A DNA stretch of 36,053 nt from Sphingomonas sp. (GTDB taxonomy: Bacteria; Pseudomonadota; Alphaproteobacteria; Sphingomonadales; Sphingomonadaceae). Where the stretch lies: positions 1-36,053 of the forward strand of contig JAFIGU010000037.1 in assembly GCA_017849555.1 (NCBI GenBank), given 5' to 3'. Each line of letters opens with the position of its first letter. Within the stretch, counting starts at the first letter, position 1. Below, piece by piece: positions 8,753-16,626 of this stretch. The notes under the pieces were generated by a model. The model saw only the letters and a list, made by a program, of their open reading frames with translations. It was not told the origin of the DNA and searched no databases. The translations under genes were made by a program, and so were the position numbers.

Positions 8753-9061
8753 ATGAACATCGTCGGCCGTATCGCCGAGCGCGTCGCGATCCGCGCGCAA
8801 GCAGCGATCGTCACCCATTTCACCGCGGCGAAGGCGACCAGCGCGGATCGCGCGATCGCGTTCGAGCCCGAGGGGCGCGCGCAGAAGCGCATGTTCCGTC
8901 GCATGACGCGCTTCGGCGCGATCGTCGCGGCGGCGGAAGGGCATTGGTGGCTCGACGAACGCGCGCTGGCCGATTTCCGCAAGGAGGAACTGGCGCGGCT
9001 GCTCGGCGTGATCGCGCTCACCGGCTTCGCCGCGGCAGGGGCGATCGCGCTGGGACGTTAG
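8753..9061 (+). CDS. small hypothetical protein with C-terminal membrane segment
   Basis: I do not recognise this 102-residue protein. It has a basic, Arg/Ala-rich N-terminal part (many R and K up to about residue 80), a central GHWWLDERALADF segment, and one hydrophobic stretch at about 84-100 close to the C-terminus, compatible with a tail-anchored topology. It begins one nucleotide after the rnr stop with an ideal Shine-Dalgarno, so it is very probably co-expressed with RNase R. A membrane-linked partner role is only a guess. A longer frame starting at 8570 would overlap rnr and is not supported. Confidence 0.7.
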   Translation: MNIVGRIAERVAIRAQAAIVTHFTAAKATSADRAIAFEPEGRAQKRMFRRMTRFGAIVAAAEGHWWLDERALADFRKEELARLLGVIALTGFAAAGAIALGR

Positions 9062-9092
9062 TGTCTTTTTTGTGTCCCCGCGAAGGCGAGCG

Positions 9093-10256
9093 TCACCCCG
9101 CGGCGAAGGTCATCCCCGCCTTGGCGACCAGCCGTTTGACCAGCGCGTCGCCCATCAGCGCGCCCGGGGTCCAGATCCCGCCCGCACCCTTCACGTCCTC
9201 GACGAGGCAAAGCGCGCTTTCCGCGAGCATCTTGCTGGTCGAGCCGTAACCCGGATCGCGATCGCCGGTGACGACCGCGTCGACGCGCGCGCCGTCGGGC
9301 ATCAGCCCGATGAACAGCACGTCATAATGCCCGCTGTCGCGCTCCTCTTTCGAGGGGCCTTCGCCGGGCTTGGGGCCTTTGTCGCCGGCGAGCGGGTTGA
9401 TCTTGGCGAGCGCCTCGGCGGCCGCCTTGCCGACATCGCCGAGCCCGGCGACGATCATCTCGTCATAGACGAAATCGGCGCCATATTTCTGCCCGAGCAG
9501 GAAATTGGTGCGGTGGACGTTCTTGGTGTTGATCGGCGCCATGATGAACGGCGCGACCCAGGCGGCGATCGTCGAATCATATTCGGGGATCAGCCCGGTC
9601 GGCTGGTGCGGCCCGCTATGCCCCGGGGTCAGCGCGAACGGGCTGGTCAGCAGCGCGACGAGCGAGGGATCGCGCGCCGCTGCCGCCAGCGTTGCCTTGA
9701 GGCTCGCCGCGGTGCCGCCGGAGAATTTGCCCTTCATCGTGCGGACGCGGCATTTGACGCGCGGCGCGGGGCGGCCGAAGCGCTTGATCGCCGCCTCCTG
9801 CAAGGTCAGCACACCGAGATCGAACGGGATCGAATCGAACCCGCAGGAAAAGACGATCCGCGCGCCGCTCGCCTTGGCGGTCGCCTCGTGCGCGTCGATC
9901 ATCTTGCGCATCCAGGCCGGCTCGCCGCACAGATCGACATAAGCGGTGCCCGTCGCCGCGCAGGCCGCGACGAGATCGCTGCCGTAAAGCTGATATGGCC
10001 CGACCGCCGAGATCACCACCGTCGCGCGCTCGGCCATCGCGGCGAGGCTGGCGGGATCGTCCGAATTGGCGGTGACCAGCGGCACGTCCGCCGCGATGCC
10101 CATTTCGTCGCGGACTTCCTGCAGCTTGCTCAGCGAGCGCCCCGCCATCGCCCATTTCGGCCCGGCGGTGCCATAGGCCTCCTGGAGATATTCCGCGACG
10201 AGCCGCCCCGTAAAACCGGTGGCGCCATAGACGATGACGTCGAATTCGCGGGCCAT
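9093..10256 (-). CDS. saccharopine dehydrogenase-like NAD(P)-binding oxidoreductase
   Basis: This 387-residue protein has an N-terminal Rossmann fold: VIVYGATGFTGRLVAEYL at residues 8-25 holds the GxxGxxG dinucleotide-binding loop. It resembles the saccharopine dehydrogenase-like / trans-acting enoyl reductase group (eukaryotic SCCPDH, mycobacterial lipid enoyl reductases), whose substrates are often lipid-related. The actual substrate cannot be read from the sequence, and lysine metabolism is unlikely. It has a good Shine-Dalgarno (GGGAGAG). It lies 56 nt downstream of the ABC exporter on the same strand, so the two may share a transcript and a lipid theme (inference). Confidence 0.85.
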   Translation of the reverse strand: MAREFDVIVYGATGFTGRLVAEYLQEAYGTAGPKWAMAGRSLSKLQEVRDEMGIAADVPLVTANSDDPASLAAMAERATVVISAVGPYQLYGSDLVAACAATGTAYVDLCGEPAWMRKMIDAHEATAKASGARIVFSCGFDSIPFDLGVLTLQEAAIKRFGRPAPRVKCRVRTMKGKFSGGTAASLKATLAAAARDPSLVALLTSPFALTPGHSGPHQPTGLIPEYDSTIAAWVAPFIMAPINTKNVHRTNFLLGQKYGADFVYDEMIVAGLGDVGKAAAEALAKINPLAGDKGPKPGEGPSKEERDSGHYDVLFIGLMPDGARVDAVVTGDRDPGYGSTSKMLAESALCLVEDVKGAGGIWTPGALMGDALVKRLVAKAGMTFAAG

Positions 10257-10312
10257 TGCTGCTCTCCCTTATGCCGTGCGGCACAGGTTAGAGCAGAAAG
10301 GTCGGGGCGGCG

Positions 10313-12106
10313 CTATGCCGCTTCGCTGAATTGCAGGCTGGCGAGCCGCGCATAGAGCCCGCCTTGCTTCATCAGCGCGGCATGGGTGCCCTCTTCGACG
10401 ATCCGGCCGTCGTCCATCACCACGATCCGCCCCGCCGCGCGCACCGTCGCGAGCCGGTGCGCGATGACGAGCGTCGTGCGGTCGACCATCAGCCGCTCGA
10501 GCGCTTGTTGGACGAGCAATTCGCTCTCCGCATCGAGCGCGCTGGTCGCCTCGTCGAGCAGCAGGATCGGCGCATCGCGCAGCAAGGCGCGCGCGATCGC
10601 GACCCGCTGGCGCTGCCCGCCCGAGAGCCGTGCGCCGCCCTCGCCGAGATAGGTATCGAGCCCCTGCGGCAGCCCGCGGAGGAAGTCGGCGGCATTGGCG
10701 GCTTCGGCGGCGTCCCACAATTCGCTATCGTTGGCGTCCCAGCGGCCGTAGCGGAGGTTGTCGCGCGCCGAGGCGGCGAAAATCACCGTCTCCTGCGGCA
10801 CCATCGCGATCCGCGAGCGAATCCCGGCGGGATCGGTCTCCCTGAGATCGATCCCGTCGATCAGCACCCGTCCATTGTCGGGATCGTAGAAACGCTGGAT
10901 GAGCTGGAACAAGGTCGTCTTGCCCGCGCCCGACGGGCCGACCACCGCCACCGTCTCGCCCGGCGCGATCGACAGGCTGAAATCGTGCAGCGCCGCGGTT
11001 TCGCGGCGGGTCGGGTAACGGAATTCGACATGATCGAAGGTCACCGCGCCGCGCGGCGGGAGCGGCAGCAGTAAAGGCGCGGGGGGAGCAGCGATCTCGG
11101 GCTTTTCGGCGAGCAATTCGGCGAGGCGCCCGGCGGCGCCCGCGCCGCGCAGCAGCTCGCCGTAAACCTCGGTCAGCGCGCCGAACGCGCCGGCGACGAT
11201 CCCGCCGGTCAGCACGAAGGCGGCGATCGACCCGCCCGAAATCCGCCCCGCGGCGACGTCGATCGCGCCTTCCCACAGGACGAGCGTGATCGAGCCGAAG
11301 ATCAGCCCGATGACGATCGCGGTCATCACCGAGCGGAGCATGATGCGGCGGCGCGCGGCGGCCATCGTCGCCTCGACCGCGTCGGAGAAGCGGTGCGCTT
11401 CGCGCTCTTCCTGCCCGAACGCCTGGACGATCTTCATCGCGCCGAGCGTTTCAGTGGCCATCGCGCCGACATCGGCGATGCGATCCTGCGAGGTGCGCGA
11501 ATAGCTGCGCACCCGCCGGCCGAGCAGCACGATCGGCAGGATCACCACCGGGATGCCGAGCAGCAGCAGCCCCGCCAGCTTCGGCGAGATCGCGAACAGA
11601 TAGATCAGCCCGCCGATGCCGGTGAACAGGTTGCGCAGCGCGACCGAGACGGTCGATCCGACGACGCTTTCGATCTGCGCGGTATCGGCGGTGAGCCGCG
11701 AGGCGATTTCCGACGGGCGGTTTTCCTCGAAGAAGCGCGGGGTAAGCGTGAGCAGATGGCGCTGCACGCGGGTGCGGATATCCGCGACGACGCGCTCCCC
11801 GAGCCACGAGACGAAATAGAAGCGGATCGCGGTCGCGATAGCGAGCACCGCGACGATCATCAGCATATAATGGAAGGCGCTGGCGACATCGCCGTGCGCG
11901 CCGGGGCCGAAGCCGCGATCGATCACCCGCTTGAAGCTATAAGGGATCGCGATCGTCGCCAGCGAGGTGACGCTGAGCGCGCCGAGCGCCGCGGCGATCT
12001 GGCCGGGATAACGGCGCACATGATCCCAGACGAGCGCGAGGTTTCCCAGTTTCCGGTTGGACGGGGCAGGGGCGGCTTCGGCTGGGGCAGGGGCATCGCT
12101 GGACAT
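10313..12106 (-). CDS. ABC exporter, fused membrane and ATPase domains (MsbA/lipid-exporter type)
   Basis: This 597-residue half-transporter is expected to work as a homodimer in the inner membrane. The N-terminus is Ala/Pro-rich. Transmembrane helices span about 35-320. The nucleotide-binding domain has Walker A GPSGAGKTT at 390-398, signature LSGGQRQR at 494-501 and Walker B ILLLDEATSALD at 514-525, all intact. The layout fits MsbA-like lipid exporters and multidrug exporters; the substrate is not identifiable. The gene is divergent from phaZ, with two hairpin-pair repeats in the shared upstream region. The oxidoreductase gene follows on the same strand. Confidence 0.92.
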   Translation of the reverse strand: MSSDAPAPAEAAPAPSNRKLGNLALVWDHVRRYPGQIAAALGALSVTSLATIAIPYSFKRVIDRGFGPGAHGDVASAFHYMLMIVAVLAIATAIRFYFVSWLGERVVADIRTRVQRHLLTLTPRFFEENRPSEIASRLTADTAQIESVVGSTVSVALRNLFTGIGGLIYLFAISPKLAGLLLLGIPVVILPIVLLGRRVRSYSRTSQDRIADVGAMATETLGAMKIVQAFGQEEREAHRFSDAVEATMAAARRRIMLRSVMTAIVIGLIFGSITLVLWEGAIDVAAGRISGGSIAAFVLTGGIVAGAFGALTEVYGELLRGAGAAGRLAELLAEKPEIAAPPAPLLLPLPPRGAVTFDHVEFRYPTRRETAALHDFSLSIAPGETVAVVGPSGAGKTTLFQLIQRFYDPDNGRVLIDGIDLRETDPAGIRSRIAMVPQETVIFAASARDNLRYGRWDANDSELWDAAEAANAADFLRGLPQGLDTYLGEGGARLSGGQRQRVAIARALLRDAPILLLDEATSALDAESELLVQQALERLMVDRTTLVIAHRLATVRAAGRIVVMDDGRIVEEGTHAALMKQGGLYARLASLQFSEAA

Positions 12107-12181
12107 GATGCAATGCGCCTAGCAGCGCCGCCCTCGCGGCTCAACGGCTGCGCCGATCGCATTCGTCCTACGCCTCCCTTT

Positions 12182-12269
12182 CCGCGTCTCCGCGCAGGCG
12201 GGGACCCAGAGCGACGGAACGGAACGCGGGCCACCTGGGGACTGGGTCCCCGCCTGCGCGGGGACGCGG
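12182..12269. repeat. REP-like inverted hairpin pair, type C
   Basis: The outer arms run 12182-12209 and 12242-12269. Inside each, a GTCCCCGC/GCGGGGAC-type hairpin with a 4-nt loop is found (imperfect in the left arm). It lies between divergent genes (ABC exporter and phaZ), in front of promoters rather than at gene ends. Elements of the same design are found at 12283-12353 and 19660-19712. Confidence 0.85.
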
Positions 12270-12282
12270 GAAATTTCATCCG

Positions 12283-12353
12283 CACCACCCGGCGAAGGCC
12301 GGGGTCCAGTATCGGGCCGACCGTTGCCGGACCCCGGCCTTCGCCGGGTGGTG
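12283..12353. repeat. REP-like inverted hairpin pair, type D
   Basis: CACCACCCGGCGAAGGCCGG at the left is mirrored by the right arm ending GGGTGGTG at 12353. Each arm can also fold alone around a GAA/TTC centre. It is separated from the type C element by 13 nt, so the two form a tandem cluster in the exporter/phaZ intergenic region. Confidence 0.85.
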
Positions 12354-12385
12354 GGAAGGATGCAAGTCGCCCCGTTTTCACCCCG

Positions 12386-12439
12386 CAATTTCGCGATTGC
12401 AGCATTTGAAATTGTCATCTGGATGAAACACGCTACCTA
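12386..12439 (+). promoter_or_regulatory. candidate phaZ promoter with overlapping inverted repeat
   Basis: TTGTCA (12412-12417) and TACCTA (12434-12439) are spaced 16 nt apart, plausible sigma70-like boxes 36 nt before the phaZ ATG. An inverted repeat CAATTTC (12386-12392) / GAAATTG (12408-12414) runs into the -35. It could be an operator, but the regulator is unknown and the boxes are only partial matches. Confidence 0.35.
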
Positions 12440-12474
12440 CTTCAGGTTCAAAGTGTCGGGAAACAGGATACCGA

Positions 12475-13692
12475 ATGCTCTACGACGCCTATGAAATTCA
12501 GCGTTCGATGCTCGCCAGTGCCAGCGCATTGGCCAATTTTGGCGCGGGCATGCTCCAGAACCCGGCAAACCCATTCGCCTATTTCGGCGGCGGAACGGTC
12601 ATGGCCTCCGCGCTCGAAGTGTTCGCTCATGCTGCGGCGCCGCGCGGCAAGCCGGCGTTCGGGCTCGATCGCACCACGGTCGACGGCCGCGAGGTCGAGG
12701 TGATCGAGGAGATCGTGCTGCAGAAGCCGTTCGGCCAGTTGAAGCGGTTCGCGCGCAAGGGCGTGAAGGGTGGGCCGAAGCTGCTGATCGTCGCGCCGAT
12801 GTCGGGCCATTATGCCACGCTGCTGCGCGGCACGGTCGAGCGGATGCTGCCGACCTGCGACGTCTATATCACCGACTGGCGCGACGCGAAGCTCGTGCCG
12901 CTGGCCGAGGGCTTCTTCGACCTCGACGATTATATCGATTATCTGGTCGAGTTCATGGAGGCGATCGGGCCGGGCGGGCATATGCTCGCGGTGTGCCAGC
13001 CGTCGGTGCCGTGCTACGCCGCCGCCGCGCTGATGAGCGCGGATAAGAATCCGTGCCGTCCCAAGACGTTGACGATGATGGGCGGCCCGATCGACACCCG
13101 CGAGGCGCCGACCGCGGTCAACGAGCTCGCGACCCAGCGGCCGCATGCCTGGTTCCGCCAGAATGTCATCGCGACGGTGCCGGTGGTCTATCCGGGCGGC
13201 GGGCGGCGGGTCTATCCCGGCTTCCTCCAGCTCACCGGCTTCATGTCGATGAACCTCGGCAACCACATGATGAGCCATTGGGAGATGTTCAAACATCTCG
13301 TCCGCGGCGACGGCGAGAGCGCCGAGGCGACCAAGGATTTTTACGACGAATATCGCTCGGTGTGCGACATGACCGAGGAATTCTACCTCCAGACAATCGA
13401 CGTGGTGTTCCAGGAGCACAAATTGCCGCGCGGGCTGATGACCCACCGCGGGCGCCCGATCGATCTGTCGGCGATCACCGATATCGGGTTGCTCGCGATC
13501 GAGGGCGAGCGCGACGATATCTCCGGCATCGGCCAGACCAAGGCCGCGCTGACGCTGGCGAAGAAGCTGCCGGCGGCGAAGAAGCGCTATCTGCTCGCCG
13601 AGGGCGTCGGGCATTATGGGATCTTCAACGGGTCGAAGTGGCGTAATCGCATCGCGCCCGTGGTTGAGGAATGGATCGCGGCGAACAGCTAG
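12475..13692 (+). CDS. phaZ: intracellular polyhydroxyalkanoate depolymerase
   Basis: This enzyme hydrolyses stored poly(3-hydroxybutyrate) granules to oligomers or monomers in the cytoplasm. The 405 residues match the length and layout of the PhaZ family of Cupriavidus. The N-terminus MLYDAYEIQRSM is typical. An alpha/beta-hydrolase core follows, with a cysteine nucleophile in place of the usual serine: CQPSVP at 174-179. The acid is Asp347 or Asp348 in GERDDISG, and the base is His380 in GVGHYGIF. No signal peptide is seen, consistent with intracellular action. A Shine-Dalgarno-like AGGATA precedes the ATG. No phaC, phaA/B or phasin gene is in the window, so the gene stands alone here. Confidence 0.95.
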   Translation: MLYDAYEIQRSMLASASALANFGAGMLQNPANPFAYFGGGTVMASALEVFAHAAAPRGKPAFGLDRTTVDGREVEVIEEIVLQKPFGQLKRFARKGVKGGPKLLIVAPMSGHYATLLRGTVERMLPTCDVYITDWRDAKLVPLAEGFFDLDDYIDYLVEFMEAIGPGGHMLAVCQPSVPCYAAAALMSADKNPCRPKTLTMMGGPIDTREAPTAVNELATQRPHAWFRQNVIATVPVVYPGGGRRVYPGFLQLTGFMSMNLGNHMMSHWEMFKHLVRGDGESAEATKDFYDEYRSVCDMTEEFYLQTIDVVFQEHKLPRGLMTHRGRPIDLSAITDIGLLAIEGERDDISGIGQTKAALTLAKKLPAAKKRYLLAEGVGHYGIFNGSKWRNRIAPVVEEWIAANS

Positions 13693-13793
13693 GCGCGCGC
13701 TGCGCGCCGGTCGCGCAGCGGAGCTGAGCGAAGCTGTCGCCCGGCTGGCGGGTCGGCATAGCCGAACCCGTCCGACGACGCGGCTTTGCCGCG
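13693..13793. repeat. cluster of three hairpins after phaZ
   Basis: Directly after the phaZ stop, GGCGCGC / GCGCGCC (13693-13709) folds with a 3-nt loop. A second hairpin with TCGGC/GCCGA core and flanking CGGG/CCCG lies at about 13750-13770. CGCGGC/GCCGCG with a TTT loop lies at 13779-13793. None is followed by a T-run, so a Rho-independent terminator cannot be claimed. Confidence 0.6.
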
Positions 13794-13809
13794 GCGCCAC
13801 GTTATCTTC

Positions 13810-13903
13810 CGTCATTCCCGCAAAGGCGGGAATCCATTCTGGCTGGCGGAGCGGTTCTTTCGCTGACCGGCGAGAATGGATTCCCGCCTTCGCGGGAATG
13901 ACG
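13810..13903. repeat. REP-like inverted hairpin pair, type B copy 2
   Basis: Same outer arms as the element at 1193-1288 (one base change, CAAAGG for CGAAGG, in the left arm) and the same CCATTCTGGCTGG on the inner side. The interior differs. Each arm folds as ATTCCCGC/GCGGGAAT. It sits between phaZ and the methionine gamma-lyase leader. Confidence 0.88.
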
Positions 13904-13916
13904 GGGAGGGACGATA

Positions 13917-14018
13917 TTGGCATCATCTGCCAAAATCGCCCGCAATAGCAGCCGACTTTGGCAGCACCTGCCCCGCATGCGCTGTTAGGTCTCCGGTGGC
14001 ATCTCCACCGGAAGGACC
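13917..14018 (+). promoter_or_regulatory. structured leader burying the ribosome-binding site of methionine gamma-lyase
   Basis: There are three hairpins. TTGGCA/TGCCAA (13917-13922, 13928-13933) and GGCAG/CTGCC (13960-13964, 13968-13972) come first. The last pairs GGTC+TCCGGTGG (13988-13999) with CCACCGGA+GACC (14005-14018, AG bulge) around a CATCT loop. It covers the Shine-Dalgarno GGAAGGA (14010-14016), 7 nt before the GTG start. TGCCAAA at 13928-13934 can instead pair with TTTGGCA at 13957-13963, which breaks both upstream hairpins. This looks like a translational or attenuation switch. It fits no SAM riboswitch consensus that I can recall. The ligand, if any, is unknown. Confidence 0.55.
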
Positions 14019-14023
14019 AAATA

Positions 14024-15232
14024 GTGAGCGACCCCAAAGCGCCCGGTTTCATGACCCGCGCGATCCACCTGGGTTACAACCCCGCGGATAACGATTGGGC
14101 GCTCACCCCGCCGCTGCACCTCACCTCGACCTTCGCGTTCGAGGATGCCGATCACGGCGCCGCGATCTTCGCCGGCGAGCGTGCCGGCCACGCATATTCG
14201 CGGATTTCCAACCCCACGCTCGATCTGCTCGAACAGCGCTGCGCCTCGCTCGAAGGCGCCGAGGCGGGGCTGGCGCTCGCTTCGGGGATGGGGGCGATCA
14301 CCGCGGTATTGTGGACGCTTGTCTCGCCCGGCGACGAGATCGTCATCGACAAGACGCTCTACGGCTGCACCTTCGCCTTCATGCGCCACGGGCTCGGCCG
14401 GTTCGGCATCCGCGTCACGCATGTCGACATGATGGATCTGGATGCGGTCGCGGCGGCGATCTCGGACAAGACGCGCGTGGTCTATTTCGAGACTCCGGCC
14501 AACCCCAATATGCGGCTGATCGATATCGCGGCGGTGGCACGGGTCGCCAAGGCGAAGGGCGCCAAGGTCGTCGTCGACAATACCTATGCCACCCCGGTGC
14601 TGACCCGCCCGATCGAGCACGGCGCGGATATCGTGGTGCATTCCGCGACCAAATATATGGGTGGCCACGGTGATCTGATCGGCGGCATCGCGGTCGGCTC
14701 GCGCGCGGATATCGCCGAAGTGCGCCTCGTCGGGATGAAGGACATGACCGGCGCGGTGATGGCGCCGTTCAACGCGATGCTGGTGCTGCGCGGACTCAAG
14801 ACGCTCAAGCTCCGCGTCGAGCGGCATTGCGTCAACGCGCTGGCGGTGGCGCGGATGCTGGAGGCGCATCCGGCGGTGGAGGCGGTCCATTATCCCGGGC
14901 TCGAAAGCTTCGCGCAGCATGAGCTGGCGGCGCGCCAGATGCCGGGGTTCGGCGGGATGATCGCGTTCGAACTGGCCGGCGGCGCGGCCGCGGGGCGCGC
15001 GATGATGAACCGCCTGGCGCTGATCCAGCGCGCGGTATCGCTCGGCGATGCCGAGACGCTGATCCAGCATCCCGCCTCGATGACGCATTCGACCTACACC
15101 CCCGAGGAGCGCGCCGCTTACGGCATTTCCGAGGGGCTGATCCGGCTGTCGGTCGGGTTGGAGGATGTCGAGGATATCATCGCCGATCTCGATCGGGCGC
15201 TGGGCGGATCGGTGACCGCGCTCGCCGCCTGA
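14024..15232 (+). CDS. mgl: methionine gamma-lyase (PLP-dependent)
   Basis: This enzyme splits L-methionine into methanethiol, 2-oxobutyrate and ammonia. The 402 residues of a Cys/Met-metabolism PLP enzyme are very close to Pseudomonas putida MdeA in remembered motifs. TLYGCTFAF at 111-119 has Tyr113 and Cys115 (P. putida Tyr114/Cys116); this cysteine marks gamma-lyases within the family. YFETPANPNM, the PLP lysine in HSATKYMGGHGD (Lys210), and AVSLGDAETLIQHPASMTH are also present. The start is GTG at 14024, with Shine-Dalgarno GGAAGGA 7 nt upstream. The frame is open further back but would run through the leader hairpins. An Lrp-family gene follows 49 nt downstream, paralleling the mdeA-mdeR link in Pseudomonas. 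Confidence 0.92.
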   Translation: MSDPKAPGFMTRAIHLGYNPADNDWALTPPLHLTSTFAFEDADHGAAIFAGERAGHAYSRISNPTLDLLEQRCASLEGAEAGLALASGMGAITAVLWTLVSPGDEIVIDKTLYGCTFAFMRHGLGRFGIRVTHVDMMDLDAVAAAISDKTRVVYFETPANPNMRLIDIAAVARVAKAKGAKVVVDNTYATPVLTRPIEHGADIVVHSATKYMGGHGDLIGGIAVGSRADIAEVRLVGMKDMTGAVMAPFNAMLVLRGLKTLKLRVERHCVNALAVARMLEAHPAVEAVHYPGLESFAQHELAARQMPGFGGMIAFELAGGAAAGRAMMNRLALIQRAVSLGDAETLIQHPASMTHSTYTPEERAAYGISEGLIRLSVGLEDVEDIIADLDRALGGSVTALAA

Positions 15233-15281
15233 TCGCGCGCGCGCATTGACGAAACGCCCCGATCGTCGTGAAGGATCGTCG

Positions 15282-15737
15282 ATGGATGCGAAAGACCGCC
15301 AGATTCTCGCCGCGCTGCAGGAAGACGGACGGCTGACCAATTTGGAGCTGTCCGAACGCGTCGCACTGTCACCGTCGCCGTGCCTGCGGCGGTTGCGCGC
15401 GCTCGAAAAGAGCGGGGTGATCCAAGGCTATACCGCGATCGTCGACGAACAGGCCTATGGCCTGCCGCTGACCGCCTTCGTCCGCATCCGGCTCGATCGG
15501 CATAGCGAGGAGGCGGTCGCGAGCTTCGAGGCGAGCATCGGCGGGATGGACAATATCCTCGATTGCTATGTGATGACCGGCGACGCCGATTATCTGCTGC
15601 GCGTGCTGGCGAAGGACCTCGCCGATTACGAGCATTTCGTCCGCTCGAAGCTCCACCGGCTGAAGCATATCGCGTCGATCGATACGAGCTTTGCCTACGG
15701 CGTGGTGAAGCGCTCGAACAATTTTCCGAAGATTTGA
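15282..15737 (+). CDS. Lrp/AsnC-family transcriptional regulator (MdeR-like)
   Basis: The 151-residue protein starts at ATG 15282 (MDAKDRQIL), with AAGGA 6 nt upstream. An earlier in-frame start at 15246 lacks family-like sequence. The N-terminal AsnC-type helix-turn-helix (about 1-60: DRQILAALQEDGRLTNLELSERVALSPSPCLRRLRALE) is followed by an RAM/effector domain (about 65-145). Such regulators usually bind an amino acid and control its breakdown. Placed just after methionine gamma-lyase, it probably senses methionine or a related amino acid and controls that gene; this is inference from the Pseudomonas mdeR precedent, where the regulator gene is arranged differently. Confidence 0.9.
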   Translation: MDAKDRQILAALQEDGRLTNLELSERVALSPSPCLRRLRALEKSGVIQGYTAIVDEQAYGLPLTAFVRIRLDRHSEEAVASFEASIGGMDNILDCYVMTGDADYLLRVLAKDLADYEHFVRSKLHRLKHIASIDTSFAYGVVKRSNNFPKI

Positions 15738-15764
15738 GCCTTGGCGCACGGAAGGACGGTGTCT

Positions 15765-15848
15765 CCCGTTCGCCCTGAGCTTGTCGAAGGGCTGCCCTTC
15801 TTGCGTGGAAGAAAAGTGCAGGGCTTCGACAAGCTCAGCCCGAACGGG
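15765..15848. repeat. REP-like inverted hairpin pair, type A copy 2 (inverted)
   Basis: The left arm (15765-15793) equals the reverse complement of the right arm of the 1097-1181 element. The right arm (about 15821-15848) matches its left arm apart from one base. The interior is also related in reverse orientation (a CTTTTCTTC-type core). It lies between the convergent Lrp gene and ABC permease. A further GGGGCA/TGCCCC hairpin follows at 15851-15865, touching the permease stop. Confidence 0.87.
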
Positions 15849-15864
15849 GAGGGGCAGCTTGCCC

Positions 15865-16626
15865 CTAATGCTTGAGCCGCCACCCGGTGCGGAAGATCAC
15901 CGTCACCGCGATCAGGCACGCCGCGAACAGCGCGAACGTCGCTGAAAGGCTCACCGCCACCGCGACGTCGCTGGTGCCGAAGAAGGTCCAGCGGAAGCCG
16001 TTGATGAGGTACACTACCGGGTTGAACAGCGTCACCGTCCGCCACGGCTCGGGCAGGATCATCACCGAATAGAAAGCGCCGCCCAAGAAGGTGAGGGGGG
16101 TGACGATCAGCAACGGGATCACCTGAAGCTGCTCGAACCCCTTGGCGAAAATCCCGATCACGAAACCGAACAGGCAGAAGGTGACACAGATCAGCACCAG
16201 ATAGCCGATCATCGCGAACGGGTGGACGATCGTCAGATCGACGAACAGATGCGCGGTGGCAAGGATGATCAGCGCGATCACCAGCGACTTGGTCGCCGCC
16301 GCGCTGACATAGCCGAGCACCGTCTCGAACGGCGATAGCGGCGCCGAGAGCAGTTCGTAGATCGTCCCGGTGAACTTGGGCATGTAGATGCCGAAGCTGC
16401 CGTTCAAGATGCTCTCGGAGAAGATCGCGAGCAGCATCATCCCCGGCACGATGAACGCGCCATAGGGCACCCCCGAAACCTCGCGCATCTGCGACCCGAT
16501 CGCCGAGCCGAACACGACGAAATAGAGCGAGGTGGTGATCACCGGCACCAGCAGGCTGGTCCAGAAGGTGCGGCCGAAGCGCGCCATCTCGAAGCGATAG
16601 ATCGCCCAGATACCGTTGAGGTTCAT
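15865..16626 (-). CDS. ABC-2 type transporter permease (YadH-like)
   Basis: This 253-residue membrane protein has about six hydrophobic segments and the ABC-2 signature region ([27 protein letters not shown]). It pairs with the ATPase gene, whose end overlaps its start by 4 nt (ATGA). Together they should form an exporter similar to E. coli YadG/YadH; the substrate is unknown. It is the last gene of a four-gene minus-strand run that starts with an M48 protease. The stop codon touches a small hairpin next to the type A repeat. Confidence 0.9.
   Translation of the reverse strand: MNLNGIWAIYRFEMARFGRTFWTSLLVPVITTSLYFVVFGSAIGSQMREVSGVPYGAFIVPGMMLLAIFSESILNGSFGIYMPKFTGTIYELLSAPLSPFETVLGYVSAAATKSLVIALIILATAHLFVDLTIVHPFAMIGYLVLICVTFCLFGFVIGIFAKGFEQLQVIPLLIVTPLTFLGGAFYSVMILPEPWRTVTLFNPVVYLINGFRWTFFGTSDVAVAVSLSATFALFAACLIAVTVIFRTGWRLKH

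Noticed and set aside
6427..9021. 864-codon minus-strand frame opposite rnr
   Set aside because: Antisense shadow of a clear RNase R gene with biased composition and no motif.
9062..9092. Terminator between the small gene and the oxidoreductase
   Set aside because: There is a T-run but no convincing hairpin before it, and only a single degenerate repeat arm nearby.
13917..14023. Known SAM riboswitch (SAM-I, SAM-II, SAM/SAH)
   Set aside because: None of the conserved core sequences I can recall is present. It is kept only as an unclassified structured leader.
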